Of a DNA stretch of 64,000 nucleotides, positions 16,922-28,284 are shown piece by piece. This DNA is from Epilithonimonas xixisoli. Its GTDB lineage: Bacteria; Bacteroidota; Bacteroidia; Flavobacteriales; Weeksellaceae. Every line of letters begins with the position of its first letter. Position 1 is the first letter of the stretch. The translations under genes and the position numbers were made by a program. The DNA lies in NCBI RefSeq assembly GCF_004365655.1, contig NZ_SOEO01000001.1, forward strand, positions 992,001 through 1,056,000. The letters run 5' to 3'. The notes beneath the pieces were generated by a model that saw only the letters and a list, made by a program, of their open reading frames with translations, searched no databases and was not told where the DNA came from.

Positions 16922-19354
16922 TTACCCATTCCCAGCCCTATGCTTCAAATCATCCGCCCCACCAGTTTTCCTCGCTTGTCCAGATTTTCCTGAGCCGAAG
17001 TTATAAGTATAGGAAAGCGTTGCCATTCTGGTGTCTCTTCTCACAATGAAGTTTTCTGCATAGCCGGAATAGATGTTTCGGGCTTCCGGATTGCTCTTGA
17101 AGAAGATGTCGTTGAAAGAAAACTTGAGCGTGCTGTTGTTCTTGAATTTCTTCTGAGCACCGATGTTTACAGACCACATCGGTTTCAGGTACATATAGGC
17201 GTAAACTTCTTTGGCTTTGTAGTTCCCCGAAAGTTCTGCTGAAAAACCATTTCCGATTTTGAAAGAATTGATGCTGTTGAGGTCAAATGTGAAGTTCCCC
17301 TGATTCTTGATATTGGTGTCGGAAATATTGCCGGTGTAACTGCCGTAATAGAAATTGGCACTGTTGTTCATCTCCCACCATTTGGTCACTTTTACAGGCG
17401 CAATCAGGTTGAGTCCGTAATAAGAAGCGGAACTGAGATTCTCGTTGGTCTGTACCACCACCGTTTTTCCGTCTTCGATAATCGGCATCAGGACATCTGT
17501 GATGTTTTTGTTGGTTTTGCTGTAGCTCAAGGTCGCAAAATACTTGTTGCTCAAACTGTACGTGAACTCATAATTCATCGTGGTTTGCGGGTCGAGATTG
17601 GGATTTCCGGCTTGGTAGGTTGTCGGGTCCAGATAGAATTTGAATGGGTTGAGCTGACGGTAATTCGGTCTGGTAATTCTTCTGCTGAAGTTGAGTTCTA
17701 CGCTGTTTTTGTCATCCACATCATAAGAAAAAACGGCACTTGGAAATAACTGTGTGTAATTCTTTTTGTTGATTTGGTTGGTTGTGAGCTGATTTCCTGT
17801 CACGTTGGTATTTTCCATTCTGAGACCAAAATTGACTTTGAATTTTTCCCAATTCTTAATCACGTTTCCATAAACGGCATTGATGTTTTCCTCGTAAATG
17901 AAATGGTTGGTCTTAGAATTATCAATAACGGAAGTTCCGGAACTGGCATCAAAAAACTGAAGGTCGTTGTCCGCTTTTACAAAACTCGTTTTAAGTCCTG
18001 TTTCCAATTTCCAGTTCTTTTTGAAGACTTTGATAAGGTCTGATTTTAAGGAATAAATATTGAGGTTTCCGTCCAAATCGCCTTTTAAAATATAGGGGTT
18101 TGGGTTAGTTGGACTTGACGGAGAAAGGTTTCCATTATTATCAAAATTTCTTGTATTGAAGTTTTGAAGCGATGTGTTAGCATAATTGATATAATCCAAA
18201 TCTGTCGTGAGTTCTGAACCCAGCGAATCGATTTTGTATTTGTGATTGAAGTTTAAAGACGCATTTTTCCAATGGTCGCGGTTGTTGCTTTTGGTGTTGA
18301 AAGTTCCGTCCGGCTGGTAATTTTGATTCAGAATCTGAGTGTCGTTATTGCTCGTCGGGTCAAACCTGTTGCTCACAAGACCAACTGAAAATCCTAAAAC
18401 ATTTTTATCGTTGGCGTAATAATCCATTCCGACTTTTGCGATGTGATTTCGGAAGTTCATTTTCAGGAAATTGTTCTGAACATAGGCGTTTTGGAACGTT
18501 TCGTTTTCATAGAAGTTTCTATCTAAAGTCAATTTGTTGTAAAATTCTCTGTAAGCAAAGCTGTAATTGGCAAAAAGATTCACTTTTTTGTTTCTGTGAT
18601 TGATGCTGAAACTGTTGTTGTTCTTCACATATTTTCCGGTTCCGAGAGACGTGGAAAGACTGCCGTTGGTGCCTTTTCGCTGGTCTTTTTTGAGTCTGAT
18701 GTTGATGATAGAAGTTCCGGATGCATCGTATTTTGATGAAGGATTGGTAATGAATTCGATTTTTTCGACTGTCGAAGAAGGGATTCCTCTGAGGTAATTG
18801 GCAAGGTCGGTTCCTGTCATCGGCGTGTTTTTTCCATCGATTTGAACGAGCAGGTTTGCTTTGCCACGCATGCTGATATTGTCGTTGCTGTCGATATTCA
18901 CGCCGGGCGCTTTTTCCAACACTTCGAAGGCGGAATTTCCGGTGGAGGCGATGCTGTTTTCTACATTCAGAATCATTTTTCCGTCCTGCCGTTCGATATA
19001 AGGTTTTACTTTGGTAATGGTTACGGCTTCGATTGATTTTTCATTGAGTGAAATCGAAGGAAGTGTGGTATTTTCATTCACGGAAACTTGTGATTGATAA
19101 ACTTCTGTTCCGCTTTTATTGATTTTCAGATTGTAATTTCCTGAAGTTAAATCATTGAAACTAAACTTTCCATTTTGGTCGGCTAATTCGGTTTTTACCA
19201 ATTTGTTTTCTGAATTGAAAAGATTGATTTCTATCTGATTTGTATTGCCGGAATCAATCGTTCCTGACAAAGAAAAATTCTGGCTGGACTGTGCAAACAC
19301 ATTTGTGAAGAAAGAGACCATCCATAATAGGATGATTAGAAATAGTCTGGTCAT
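16922..19354 (-). CDS. TonB-dependent-receptor-like outer membrane beta-barrel protein
   Basis: This 810-residue outer-membrane protein has a signal peptide (MTRLFLIILLWMVSFFTNVFAQ) and a carboxypeptidase-regulatory-like beta-sandwich (about 25-108). A plug-like domain follows (GNSAFEVLEKAPGVNIDSND; MRGKANLLVQIDGKNTPM, about 140-220). The rest is a large C-terminal barrel of the 'outer membrane protein beta-barrel family' type (RRITRPNYRQLNPFKFY; the last strand region is TRMATLSYTYNFGSG). The tail is Gly/Lys-rich. The substrate cannot be told from sequence. It lies 71 bases downstream of a MarR-type regulator on the same strand, so the regulator may control both genes from the palindrome upstream of it. 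Confidence 0.82.
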   Translation of the reverse strand: MTRLFLIILLWMVSFFTNVFAQSSQNFSLSGTIDSGNTNQIEINLFNSENKLVKTELADQNGKFSFNDLTSGNYNLKINKSGTEVYQSQVSVNENTTLPSISLNEKSIEAVTITKVKPYIERQDGKMILNVENSIASTGNSAFEVLEKAPGVNIDSNDNISMRGKANLLVQIDGKNTPMTGTDLANYLRGIPSSTVEKIEFITNPSSKYDASGTSIINIRLKKDQRKGTNGSLSTSLGTGKYVKNNNSFSINHRNKKVNLFANYSFAYREFYNKLTLDRNFYENETFQNAYVQNNFLKMNFRNHIAKVGMDYYANDKNVLGFSVGLVSNRFDPTSNNDTQILNQNYQPDGTFNTKSNNRDHWKNASLNFNHKYKIDSLGSELTTDLDYINYANTSLQNFNTRNFDNNGNLSPSSPTNPNPYILKGDLDGNLNIYSLKSDLIKVFKKNWKLETGLKTSFVKADNDLQFFDASSGTSVIDNSKTNHFIYEENINAVYGNVIKNWEKFKVNFGLRMENTNVTGNQLTTNQINKKNYTQLFPSAVFSYDVDDKNSVELNFSRRITRPNYRQLNPFKFYLDPTTYQAGNPNLDPQTTMNYEFTYSLSNKYFATLSYSKTNKNITDVLMPIIEDGKTVVVQTNENLSSASYYGLNLIAPVKVTKWWEMNNSANFYYGSYTGNISDTNIKNQGNFTFDLNSINSFKIGNGFSAELSGNYKAKEVYAYMYLKPMWSVNIGAQKKFKNNSTLKFSFNDIFFKSNPEARNIYSGYAENFIVRRDTRMATLSYTYNFGSGKSGQARKTGGADDLKHRAGNG

Positions 19355-19425
19355 TGTGTTATTTTTTTTGTTGAAACTGATTTTTATTTCTCGCAGATTT
19401 AAGTGATTTTGCAGATGAATATGCT

Positions 19426-19869
19426 TTATTTATTTTTTGTGTTGATGCAGTTTTCTGATATTTTGAGAAGGGCAGAGTTCATTATTTCCAGTTCAGTTTT
19501 AGAAACATTTTCTAAGGCTACGCTTCGGTTGTTCTCGATGAGGTTCTGAACTTTTTCGATGATTTCTTTTCCTGATTTGGTAACTTTCAGATTGGTTTTT
19601 CTACGGTCATTGGGGTGAACTTCTCGGGAAATGAATTTGGATTTTACTAATAATTCGATAATTCTTGTGACAGAAGCATTGTCTTTGAAAACCAGATTTC
19701 CGATTTCGTTTTGGGTAATTTCTGGATTTTCGAGAATGGCTTTTATGATGAGCCATTGGTCAATCGTGATATTGAAACCGTTTTCTTTCAGTTGTCTCTG
19801 TGCGTAATTTCTGTAAGCTCTGATGGCTTTATCGATGTTGTAAAATATGATTGAATCTAATTTTTCCAT
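19426..19869 (-). CDS. MarR-family transcriptional regulator
   Basis: This 147-residue protein has a winged-helix DNA-binding domain of MarR type. The recognition region is ITQNEIGNLVFKDNASVTRI (about 71-90), then LLVKSKFISREVHPNDRR, where the NDRRKTNLKVT wing is characteristic. N- and C-terminal helices form the dimer interface. Such proteins usually repress their own operon until a small ligand binds. It is first in a likely two-gene operon with the outer-membrane barrel protein downstream. A perfect palindrome 23 bases before its ATG is a good candidate operator. Confidence 0.9.
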   Translation of the reverse strand: MEKLDSIIFYNIDKAIRAYRNYAQRQLKENGFNITIDQWLIIKAILENPEITQNEIGNLVFKDNASVTRIIELLVKSKFISREVHPNDRRKTNLKVTKSGKEIIEKVQNLIENNRSVALENVSKTELEIMNSALLKISENCINTKNK

Positions 19870-19891
19870 AGTTTGAAATTTTAAAATGACT

Positions 19892-19906
19892 TATCAATTA
19901 TTGATA
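19892..19906. promoter_or_regulatory. Candidate MarR operator
   Basis: TATCAATTATTGATA is a perfect 15-bp palindrome (7-bp arms, one central base) located 23-37 bases upstream of the MarR-type gene's start codon. MarR dimers bind such sites. Binding by this particular regulator is inferred from position. Confidence 0.5.
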
Positions 19907-19952
19907 TGTCAATTAATTTGTTGTGATTGTTTTTGATTTGTTACAAATGGGT

Positions 19953-19991
19953 GAAAAAAAAGTAACACTATCGGGTTTTGATAGTGTTACT
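19953..19991 (-). terminator. Minus-strand terminator hairpin
   Basis: A perfect 12-bp stem AGTAACACTATC / GATAGTGTTACT with a 7-base loop is followed on the minus strand by eight T residues. It insulates the MarR gene from leftward transcription coming from the rtcB-rlaP operon, whose last stop codon is about 420 bases away, across the small plus-strand gene. Confidence 0.8.
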
Positions 19992-20048
19992 CATGCACTT
20001 GAAATATCTATAAAAAATATTGCCATAAATTATGGATTGTATTTTTTA

Positions 20049-20056
20049 TATCTTTG
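20049..20056 (+). promoter_or_regulatory. -7 box for the small membrane-protein gene
   Basis: TATCTTTG is a full match to TAnnTTTG, 28 bases before the ATG at 20085. Confidence 0.5.
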
Positions 20057-20084
20057 ATTGTTAGATTTATTTAGAGAATTTAAT

Positions 20085-20360
20085 ATGATTGAAAAATATC
20101 TTAAACACGCGATTTCAATAGTTATTTTTATTGTTCCGATTTACATTTACTTTAATCCACCTCAAGATAGAGATGCGGGACCAATGATGGCGTATAGTTT
20201 CTTGTTTTTACTTTTTTTGTTATTATCAAGTTTGTTTTCAATAATTATTCTCCTTTCATCAATTCTAAATTTTAAGTCAAACAAAATCGAAAATTCATTG
20301 TTGATAATTTCCACTTTCCCAACAATTATTTTGTTAATATTTGTTTTTACTAAATTTTAA
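20085..20360 (+). CDS. Small membrane protein of unknown function
   Basis: A 91-residue protein starting MIEKYLKHAISIVIFIVPI. Three hydrophobic segments are visible (about 8-22, 36-60 and 72-89), separated by the polar stretch PPQDRDAGPM and a Lys/Asn-rich loop, so it is probably an inner-membrane protein with three helices. The frame extends upstream to a TTG at 20058, but that lies only two bases from the -7 box, so the ATG at 20085 is preferred. It sits convergent to the rlaP operon with 49 bases between the stop codons. I do not recognise the family. Confidence 0.6.
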   Translation: MIEKYLKHAISIVIFIVPIYIYFNPPQDRDAGPMMAYSFLFLLFLLLSSLFSIIILLSSILNFKSNKIENSLLIISTFPTIILLIFVFTKF

Positions 20361-20409
20361 TTCAATTGAGATTTAAATGAAAGTTCAAATAAACATTAAA
20401 TACAAATTT

Positions 20410-21471
20410 TTATGAATAAAGCTTTTTTCTAATCTCAATTAAATTTTTCTCAGCTTTTTCTTTATCAGGGAAATCTGGCAATGAAGAGTTTTTCGCCAAC
20501 AAATTCAATTCTTCGATTAATTGGTCAGCCAACAAAAGCAAATCATCATAATCCCAATTTCCAGCTTTGATATCCAAAAGTTCATCGCGGTTTTTGACAC
20601 GGATTTCAATCTTATTATTCTTGAAAATGTTGACAGCCGATTGCAAAAGTCGAATTGTATGCATCATATTTTTGCTGTCATAATTTTTCCCGTGCTTTTG
20701 ATTGGTATTGTACCGGTCTTCATTTCTTTTTTCTACCCAATCCCAATATTCCTTATAGCTTTTGCAGTAAGTAGAATAGGCATCTTGATTGAAAAATAAA
20801 TAAGCTTCCAGCTTTTCATTTTTTGGAACAGAAGATAAACTGACTTCATTAGAATCTTCATTTTTATGGATTCCATTGTAGTTTTTATTTCCAATTTCAT
20901 CATAGAATAACGCAAAAACTCCTTTTGAATTTGGCATCTTTACCAATCCGCAATTTTCCTTTAAAAAGTTTTTTTTCTTCAACCAATCTTTTGCAGGAAT
21001 TGAATTTGAATCTTCCAATATCACACAAAAATCCAGAATTCCTTTTCGTTCTTTTTCAACAGGATTTACAATCTTTTTATTAAGTCCTCTTGCTTTCTGA
21101 ATCTGTGTTGATGCATATCCGCCAAATGTATCTCTACAAAGTTTTGACAAAAAATTTTCCTGACGGAACTTATCCATTATCGGATTTTTGTAAAGAATAC
21201 AATCTTCTGGCGGTGCTAATATTTCCAGAATATTTGGATTGTTTTTTAATAGAAGTTCAACAAAACGTCCTATTTCATAATATACAATATCATTAGTTTC
21301 GTTTGAAACTTGCGGAATATATTCTAAACCAAAAAACATATTTTTCGGCAGATAAAAAATACCTTTTATATCCGTATCCGAATTTTCCGTCGCCAATCCG
21401 AAAGACTTGCTTCCGGAAATGGCTTCGAAAAGGATAAGGTTGTTTTGTTTTAAAAAATCGATAGTTATCAT
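20410..21471 (-). CDS. RlaP-type nucleotidyltransferase (RNA-repair associated), second copy
   Basis: This 353-residue cytosolic protein of the DNA-polymerase-beta-like nucleotidyltransferase superfamily most resembles the RlaP group found beside RtcB ligases. The active-site pattern is GS (20-21) then SDTDIKG with Asp32 and Asp34, which would bind metal and nucleotide. The rest is helical and Lys-rich (FGGYASTQIQKARGLNKK; HGKNYDSKNMMHTIRLLQSA, a typical RlaP middle segment). Its start codon is two bases after the stop of the first rlaP gene, so the two are translationally coupled. It probably modifies RNA ends or tRNA during repair; the actual reaction is not known. It is about 100 residues longer than its neighbour and clearly diverged from it. 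Confidence 0.78.
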   Translation of the reverse strand: MITIDFLKQNNLILFEAISGSKSFGLATENSDTDIKGIFYLPKNMFFGLEYIPQVSNETNDIVYYEIGRFVELLLKNNPNILEILAPPEDCILYKNPIMDKFRQENFLSKLCRDTFGGYASTQIQKARGLNKKIVNPVEKERKGILDFCVILEDSNSIPAKDWLKKKNFLKENCGLVKMPNSKGVFALFYDEIGNKNYNGIHKNEDSNEVSLSSVPKNEKLEAYLFFNQDAYSTYCKSYKEYWDWVEKRNEDRYNTNQKHGKNYDSKNMMHTIRLLQSAVNIFKNNKIEIRVKNRDELLDIKAGNWDYDDLLLLADQLIEELNLLAKNSSLPDFPDKEKAEKNLIEIRKKLYS

Positions 21472-21473
21472 TG

Positions 21474-23811
<2,338 letters not shown>

Positions 23812-23823
23812 ATTTTGATGATG

Positions 23824-23859
23824 CAAAGTAATTGCGTAAGTGCGCAATGTTTTTGCGTA
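23824..23859. promoter_or_regulatory. Divergent control region with phased TTGCG half-sites
   Basis: Between the tRNA-like RNA and the helicase gene, TTGCG (23832-23836), CGCAA (23843-23847) and TTGCG (23853-23857) start at 10-11-bp steps. The first two form ATTGCG-6-CGCAAT, and the outer two form a direct repeat TTGCGTA with 21-bp spacing. A minus-strand -7-like box TTACTTTG (23824-23831) would start the leftward transcript just before the tRNA-like RNA. This is a good candidate binding site for the WYL-domain regulator encoded in the same island; that link is inference. Confidence 0.45.
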
Positions 23860-23904
23860 TCTGAATTTTTTTATACATTTAATGAAAATTTTTTAAAAAG
23901 CACA

Positions 23905-26900
23905 ATGGAGAATTTGAATTCGGATATCTTTCAGGCCTTTCAAAACAAGCTCAAAACCGGAAACAGACGAGGCGTTCACCTCAATGCAATTCCAGGAAAC
24001 TCAAGATATAAATTTGATTTAGCGAGATTGTCTGAGATAGAAAAAAGTTTACCTGAACATTTTATCGTCAATCTTTTGACTCAGAAAAATGTGAATTTCA
24101 AATTCTCTGTCCATCAAAAAAATACGGAGACACCTAAGAATGATAGTTATCTTTTGGAGGACGAGGGTAAAACCAATGAAGAACTGTTTCCCAACTCTGC
24201 AATCGCGGAAGTTCCCCAAGAGAAAAATAAACTGAGTGCTCTCGATAAGCTGACGACCAGCCTGGAAAATCTAATCTTCCAAAACGAAGTGATTCAGTCG
24301 GAGAAAGGCGTGAATTCTTTGGGTTTTGGTTTCCCAATCCTGATTCGAAAAGATATGGACGGACAGATCTCTGCATCGCCCATCCTGATTTGGTCTGTGA
24401 CGATAAAAGCGGTCAACGAGATGAATACCTGGGAAATCAGCCGGACGGAAGATGACCCGATCTATGTGAATGAGGTGCTCATCAACCATCTGCAAAGTGA
24501 TTCTGGTATTAGCATCAAACAAATCTCGGAGGAAATGCTTGCCGATGGAAAAATCGATAAACCAGAACTTCTTAATATCTGTCAGAGCCTGTTGGATCAG
24601 CTGAAGATTACGCAGAATCTGGATTTTATTCTCAATAATTATGAAGAGATTCCTTTTATAAAAGCCAAAGCTTCTTATGAAAACCGCGTTCCGAATAAAG
24701 GGGATTCGGTGATTATGAAATCTGGCGTTTTCTCCATCTTTGAGGTTCAGAAGCAGAATATCATCAATGATTATGAGACTTTGAAGAAGGAATTCAAACC
24801 TATTGAAAATTTCGAGAAAGGTAGTTTTCAAAGTATTACTTCCGTAGAAACCGATCCATCACAACAAGGGATTTTGGAGTCGTTGAGATCTCAATCCAAG
24901 ATCTTGATCCAAGGTCCACCAGGAACGGGGAAAAGTCAAACTTTGACGGCTGTTTTGCTGAATGCCCTGGAGAATAAACAAAAAACCATTGTCGTCTGCG
25001 AGAAGCAAACGGCGCTGGAAGTGCTTTACAATGCGTTGCAAAAGTTGGGTCTGGGACGCTATTGCATTATGATCAAAGATGCTTCGACTGATAGAAAGTT
25101 GGTGGTAGATTCAGTCCGAAATACGATTGATTCGGCGGATTTTAAAAAGCTGATTCAGCCATATTCTGAGCAATCATTGCAAAATCAACTGACAGAAATC
25201 TCTCAGCATAAAGATACGATAAACGCTGTCCACGAGCTCTTGAATTCTGAATTGGTTCCAGGAAAAAACTGGACGGAGATTGTAGGGAATCTTTTGACCT
25301 ATCAAGACTCCAAGGAAAATATTAATCTGCAAGATCTGAAGCTTTATTTTTCTGAAGATGAATTTAAAGTGATTGAGAATGTTTTGGCAAATGGGGAAGA
25401 ATTGTATCAAAGTTTCAAGCCTTATGAAGCATCATCATTCATCAATCCTAAAAAATTAATTAAAGATAATTTCCATAGCAGTCAGCAGAATTTGGATTCG
25501 GCTTTTCAGAATTATGAGTATTCTTGGAAAGAAATTCAGAATTTGATTAATGATTTCAAACCGATCTATGAGGAAAAGCGCAAACAGGATTTTGGGAAGA
25601 ATCTGCAAGAAGTTTCCGACTATATTGATGAAACCGAAGTTCTGACCTCAACCTTAAATCAAAGCTCGGAGGAATTGCATCCGGAAATTACGAATGGTTT
25701 TTTCTATAAACTAACGGCGCTATTTTCATCAAGCAAGAAAAATAAGATCAAGGCCCAGAAGCGATTGCTGGAGCTGAGTTCATTGGTAAAGCAAATCAGT
25801 TTGAAGGAATTTTTCCCTGCCATCAATTTGTCTGATCACCTTTGGAACAATAGAAATGAGATCATCAATTATAGACCGAAAGTTCAGGAGATTCAGTCTG
25901 AGTTTTTGTCTAAATTAGAAACAAGTTTTACTGAGATTGATTTTCTTAATGCCTTTGATCCCGTTATTTCTGGTCGTGAAACCGAAATGATCTCACAAAA
26001 AATCCAGCAATTACGCAAGGTAATCTCCAATGATTCTTGGTTGAATAATCTGGAATTTGGGAATACTTATCAAAGCTTCATAACTTATATTGAGCGAAAT
26101 TTAGAACTTTACAAAACTTACAGAAACAATCCAGAGAATCCTTTGTTGAAAGCGTTTAGCTGGTTTACTTTTTATAATTCGCTTTCGAATTTTCAGAAGT
26201 CGATTTTGGAAAAATTGTATCCGATCACTAATTGGAAACCGACGTTTTATTCGGCTTATTACCCGTTGTTGCTCAATCATTATTCTGACCCGAAACTGAA
26301 TTTCAGTGAGAGAAATTATGAGGAAATCGGAAAAAAAATTAAGCAATTGGGGATTTCTCAGAAGAGTTTTGTGGAGTTTTTCTGGAACGTTGCCCAACAG
26401 AATTCGGTGAAGCAATTTGAGCAAAATAATAAGGATGTAACTGTGGCGAATCTGTATAACAAAAGAAGCAGTATCAATCACAAAAGACTGACTTTGAGAC
26501 AAATCGTTCAGAAAGATATTGACCTTTTCACGCATTTCTTCCCAATCATTTTGACGACGCCGGATGCTTGCAGTAATCTTTTTCAGGGCAAGAATTTTTA
26601 TTTTGATAATGTCGTTTTTGATGAAGCCAGTCAGTTGAAATTGGAAGACAATCTGCCAGCGATCTTGAAAGGGAAAAACGTGATCATTGCAGGCGATGAG
26701 CATCAAATGCCACCTTCCAATTATTTTAGCAAAGTGTTTGATGGAACGATTGAGGACGAGGATGATATTGAATCTGAAGCCGAAGTTATCACGTACAAAA
26801 ATGCAATGTTGAACATCGAATCTCTATTGGATTATGCGATGGAAAATAACTATGAAAAGAATCATCTTGATTTCCATTACCGTTCCAAACATCCTTATTT

Positions 26901-27900
26901 GATTGACTTTTCCAACCACGCTTTTTATAATTCGAGGTTGAAACCACTTCCGACAAAATCTGAAAATAAACCGATAGAATTTTTCCAAATCGACGGTGTT
27001 TTTGATGAGCATACGAATAAGGAAGAAGCGGATAAAGTTTTGGAGATTTTGGAAAGCATTCAGCCTTTGAAAGATGGGAATTATCCTTCTGTGGGAATTG
27101 CGACTTTCAATATTTTGCAACGGAATTATATCAAACGAAAGATTGTTCAGAAAGCCAATTTGCCTGAAAATGATAAATTCAAAGAGAGAATTCAGGGTTT
27201 GGAATCATCAGGATTATTCATCAAAAATCTTGAAAATATCCAAGGTGATGAGCGCGATATTATCATCATTTCAACGACTTATGGGCGGAAATCGAGTGGG
27301 AAATTCATTCAAAGTTTTGGACCTGTGAATCACACCAAAGGTTACAAATTACTGAATGTGATCATTACGCGAGCAAAAGAAAAAATCTACATCTGCAACT
27401 CGATTCCGGAAGAGGTTTTTTCCAATTACAAAGATGCTTTGCAACAAGAAGGTTCAAACAATCGAAAGGCGGTTTTCTATGCTTATTTGGCTTATTGCAA
27501 GGCGGTGAGTGAAGAAAATGAGAATGGAAGATTGGAAATTCTGAATGTTTTGGATCAATTCGGATATTCGAAACAGTCTAATGAAAGTGGCGAATCCAAT
27601 CTGTTTATTGATCAGATTTTTGACCGATTGAAAAAGGATTTTCCAGATTATAAATTGTCGAAGAATATTGATTTTGGTGGTTATCAATTTGATATTCTCA
27701 TTGAAAAAGAAGGCAAGAAATCTTTGATTGTAGAATGTATGAGCAAAGAGAAATACGCTGACGAATTGGGCTATCTGGAAGATCTGCACAAAGAAAAAGT
27801 GTTGAAGAATTCGGGTTTTGAGTACGTCAGAATTTGGAGCCAGAGTGTTTGGCGGAATTTAGAAAATGAACTTCAAAAAATAAATAAAAAATTACTATGA
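23905..27900 (+). CDS. Large Upf1-like superfamily 1 helicase with C-terminal nuclease-like domain
   Basis: This 1331-residue protein starts MENLNSDIFQAFQNKL; upstream in-frame ATGs at 23815 and nearby would overlap the control region and are less likely. Helicase motifs: Walker A GPPGTGKSQT (about 336-345), Walker B FDEASQLKLEDN (about 905), GDEHQMPPS (motif III), FHYRSKHPYLIDF (motif IV, about 990), IQGDERDIIIIS (motif V) and NVIITRAKEK (motif VI). About 560 residues with coiled-coil character are inserted between Walker A and B. The last ~85 residues (GGYQFDILIEKEGKKSLIVE, then YVRIWSQSVWRN) resemble Vsr/MTES_1575-type PD-(D/E)XK domains. Helicases of this COG1112-like build recur in anti-phage and RNA-stress loci. 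It overlaps the next gene by 4 bases and is divergent from the RtcB operon. Confidence 0.8.
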   Translation: MENLNSDIFQAFQNKLKTGNRRGVHLNAIPGNSRYKFDLARLSEIEKSLPEHFIVNLLTQKNVNFKFSVHQKNTETPKNDSYLLEDEGKTNEELFPNSAIAEVPQEKNKLSALDKLTTSLENLIFQNEVIQSEKGVNSLGFGFPILIRKDMDGQISASPILIWSVTIKAVNEMNTWEISRTEDDPIYVNEVLINHLQSDSGISIKQISEEMLADGKIDKPELLNICQSLLDQLKITQNLDFILNNYEEIPFIKAKASYENRVPNKGDSVIMKSGVFSIFEVQKQNIINDYETLKKEFKPIENFEKGSFQSITSVETDPSQQGILESLRSQSKILIQGPPGTGKSQTLTAVLLNALENKQKTIVVCEKQTALEVLYNALQKLGLGRYCIMIKDASTDRKLVVDSVRNTIDSADFKKLIQPYSEQSLQNQLTEISQHKDTINAVHELLNSELVPGKNWTEIVGNLLTYQDSKENINLQDLKLYFSEDEFKVIENVLANGEELYQSFKPYEASSFINPKKLIKDNFHSSQQNLDSAFQNYEYSWKEIQNLINDFKPIYEEKRKQDFGKNLQEVSDYIDETEVLTSTLNQSSEELHPEITNGFFYKLTALFSSSKKNKIKAQKRLLELSSLVKQISLKEFFPAINLSDHLWNNRNEIINYRPKVQEIQSEFLSKLETSFTEIDFLNAFDPVISGRETEMISQKIQQLRKVISNDSWLNNLEFGNTYQSFITYIERNLELYKTYRNNPENPLLKAFSWFTFYNSLSNFQKSILEKLYPITNWKPTFYSAYYPLLLNHYSDPKLNFSERNYEEIGKKIKQLGISQKSFVEFFWNVAQQNSVKQFEQNNKDVTVANLYNKRSSINHKRLTLRQIVQKDIDLFTHFFPIILTTPDACSNLFQGKNFYFDNVVFDEASQLKLEDNLPAILKGKNVIIAGDEHQMPPSNYFSKVFDGTIEDEDDIESEAEVITYKNAMLNIESLLDYAMENNYEKNHLDFHYRSKHPYLIDFSNHAFYNSRLKPLPTKSENKPIEFFQIDGVFDEHTNKEEADKVLEILESIQPLKDGNYPSVGIATFNILQRNYIKRKIVQKANLPENDKFKERIQGLESSGLFIKNLENIQGDERDIIIISTTYGRKSSGKFIQSFGPVNHTKGYKLLNVIITRAKEKIYICNSIPEEVFSNYKDALQQEGSNNRKAVFYAYLAYCKAVSEENENGRLEILNVLDQFGYSKQSNESGESNLFIDQIFDRLKKDFPDYKLSKNIDFGGYQFDILIEKEGKKSLIVECMSKEKYADELGYLEDLHKEKVLKNSGFEYVRIWSQSVWRNLENELQKINKKLL

Positions 27901-28232
27901 TATTTGAACAATTAGAAAAATCAGCAGGCGAGATTCAATTCAAAGATGTGATTGCATTCATCGATGAACATTACGATTTTACGCCGACGAAATTCAAGAA
28001 CGGAAACACAGTGAATGAAGCTGACCAGAATAATGGCTCTTGCAAGGTTTTCAGTTTTGCAAAGTTGAATGCATTATCCAAAGAAGAAACTTTGGCTTTG
28101 TTTGGAGAATTTTACAGAACAGATGTTTTGCAAAATCCTGAAGGAAATGACCATCAGAATATCAGAAATTTTATTGAGTTTGGTTGGGATGGTATTTCGT
28201 TTGAGGGTGAGGCTTTGAAACGAAGATTTTAG
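27897..28232 (+). CDS. HopJ-family protein
   Basis: This 111-residue cytosolic protein has the conserved core of the HopJ family: DVIAFIDEHYDFTPTKFKNG, then NNGSCKVFSFAKLN, ETLALFGEFYR and DHQNIRNFIEFGWDGISF. The family is named after a Pseudomonas type III effector, but most members are short household proteins of unknown function in bacteria without type III secretion, and nothing here suggests export. The start codon overlaps the helicase stop (ATGA), so the two are translationally coupled. Confidence 0.85.
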   Translation: MIFEQLEKSAGEIQFKDVIAFIDEHYDFTPTKFKNGNTVNEADQNNGSCKVFSFAKLNALSKEETLALFGEFYRTDVLQNPEGNDHQNIRNFIEFGWDGISFEGEALKRRF

Positions 28233-28284
28233 AATTTAAGTAAAGATCATTTATCACTTATCTTTCATCATTAATAAAAGCTTT

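Noticed and set aside
20058..20084. TTG start for the small membrane protein
   Set aside because: It lies two bases after the -7 box and would be upstream of or at the transcription start; the ATG at 20085 fits better.
27897..28232. Type III secretion effector
   Set aside because: It matches the HopJ family only by name origin; there is no type III system and the gene is embedded in a cytosolic operon.
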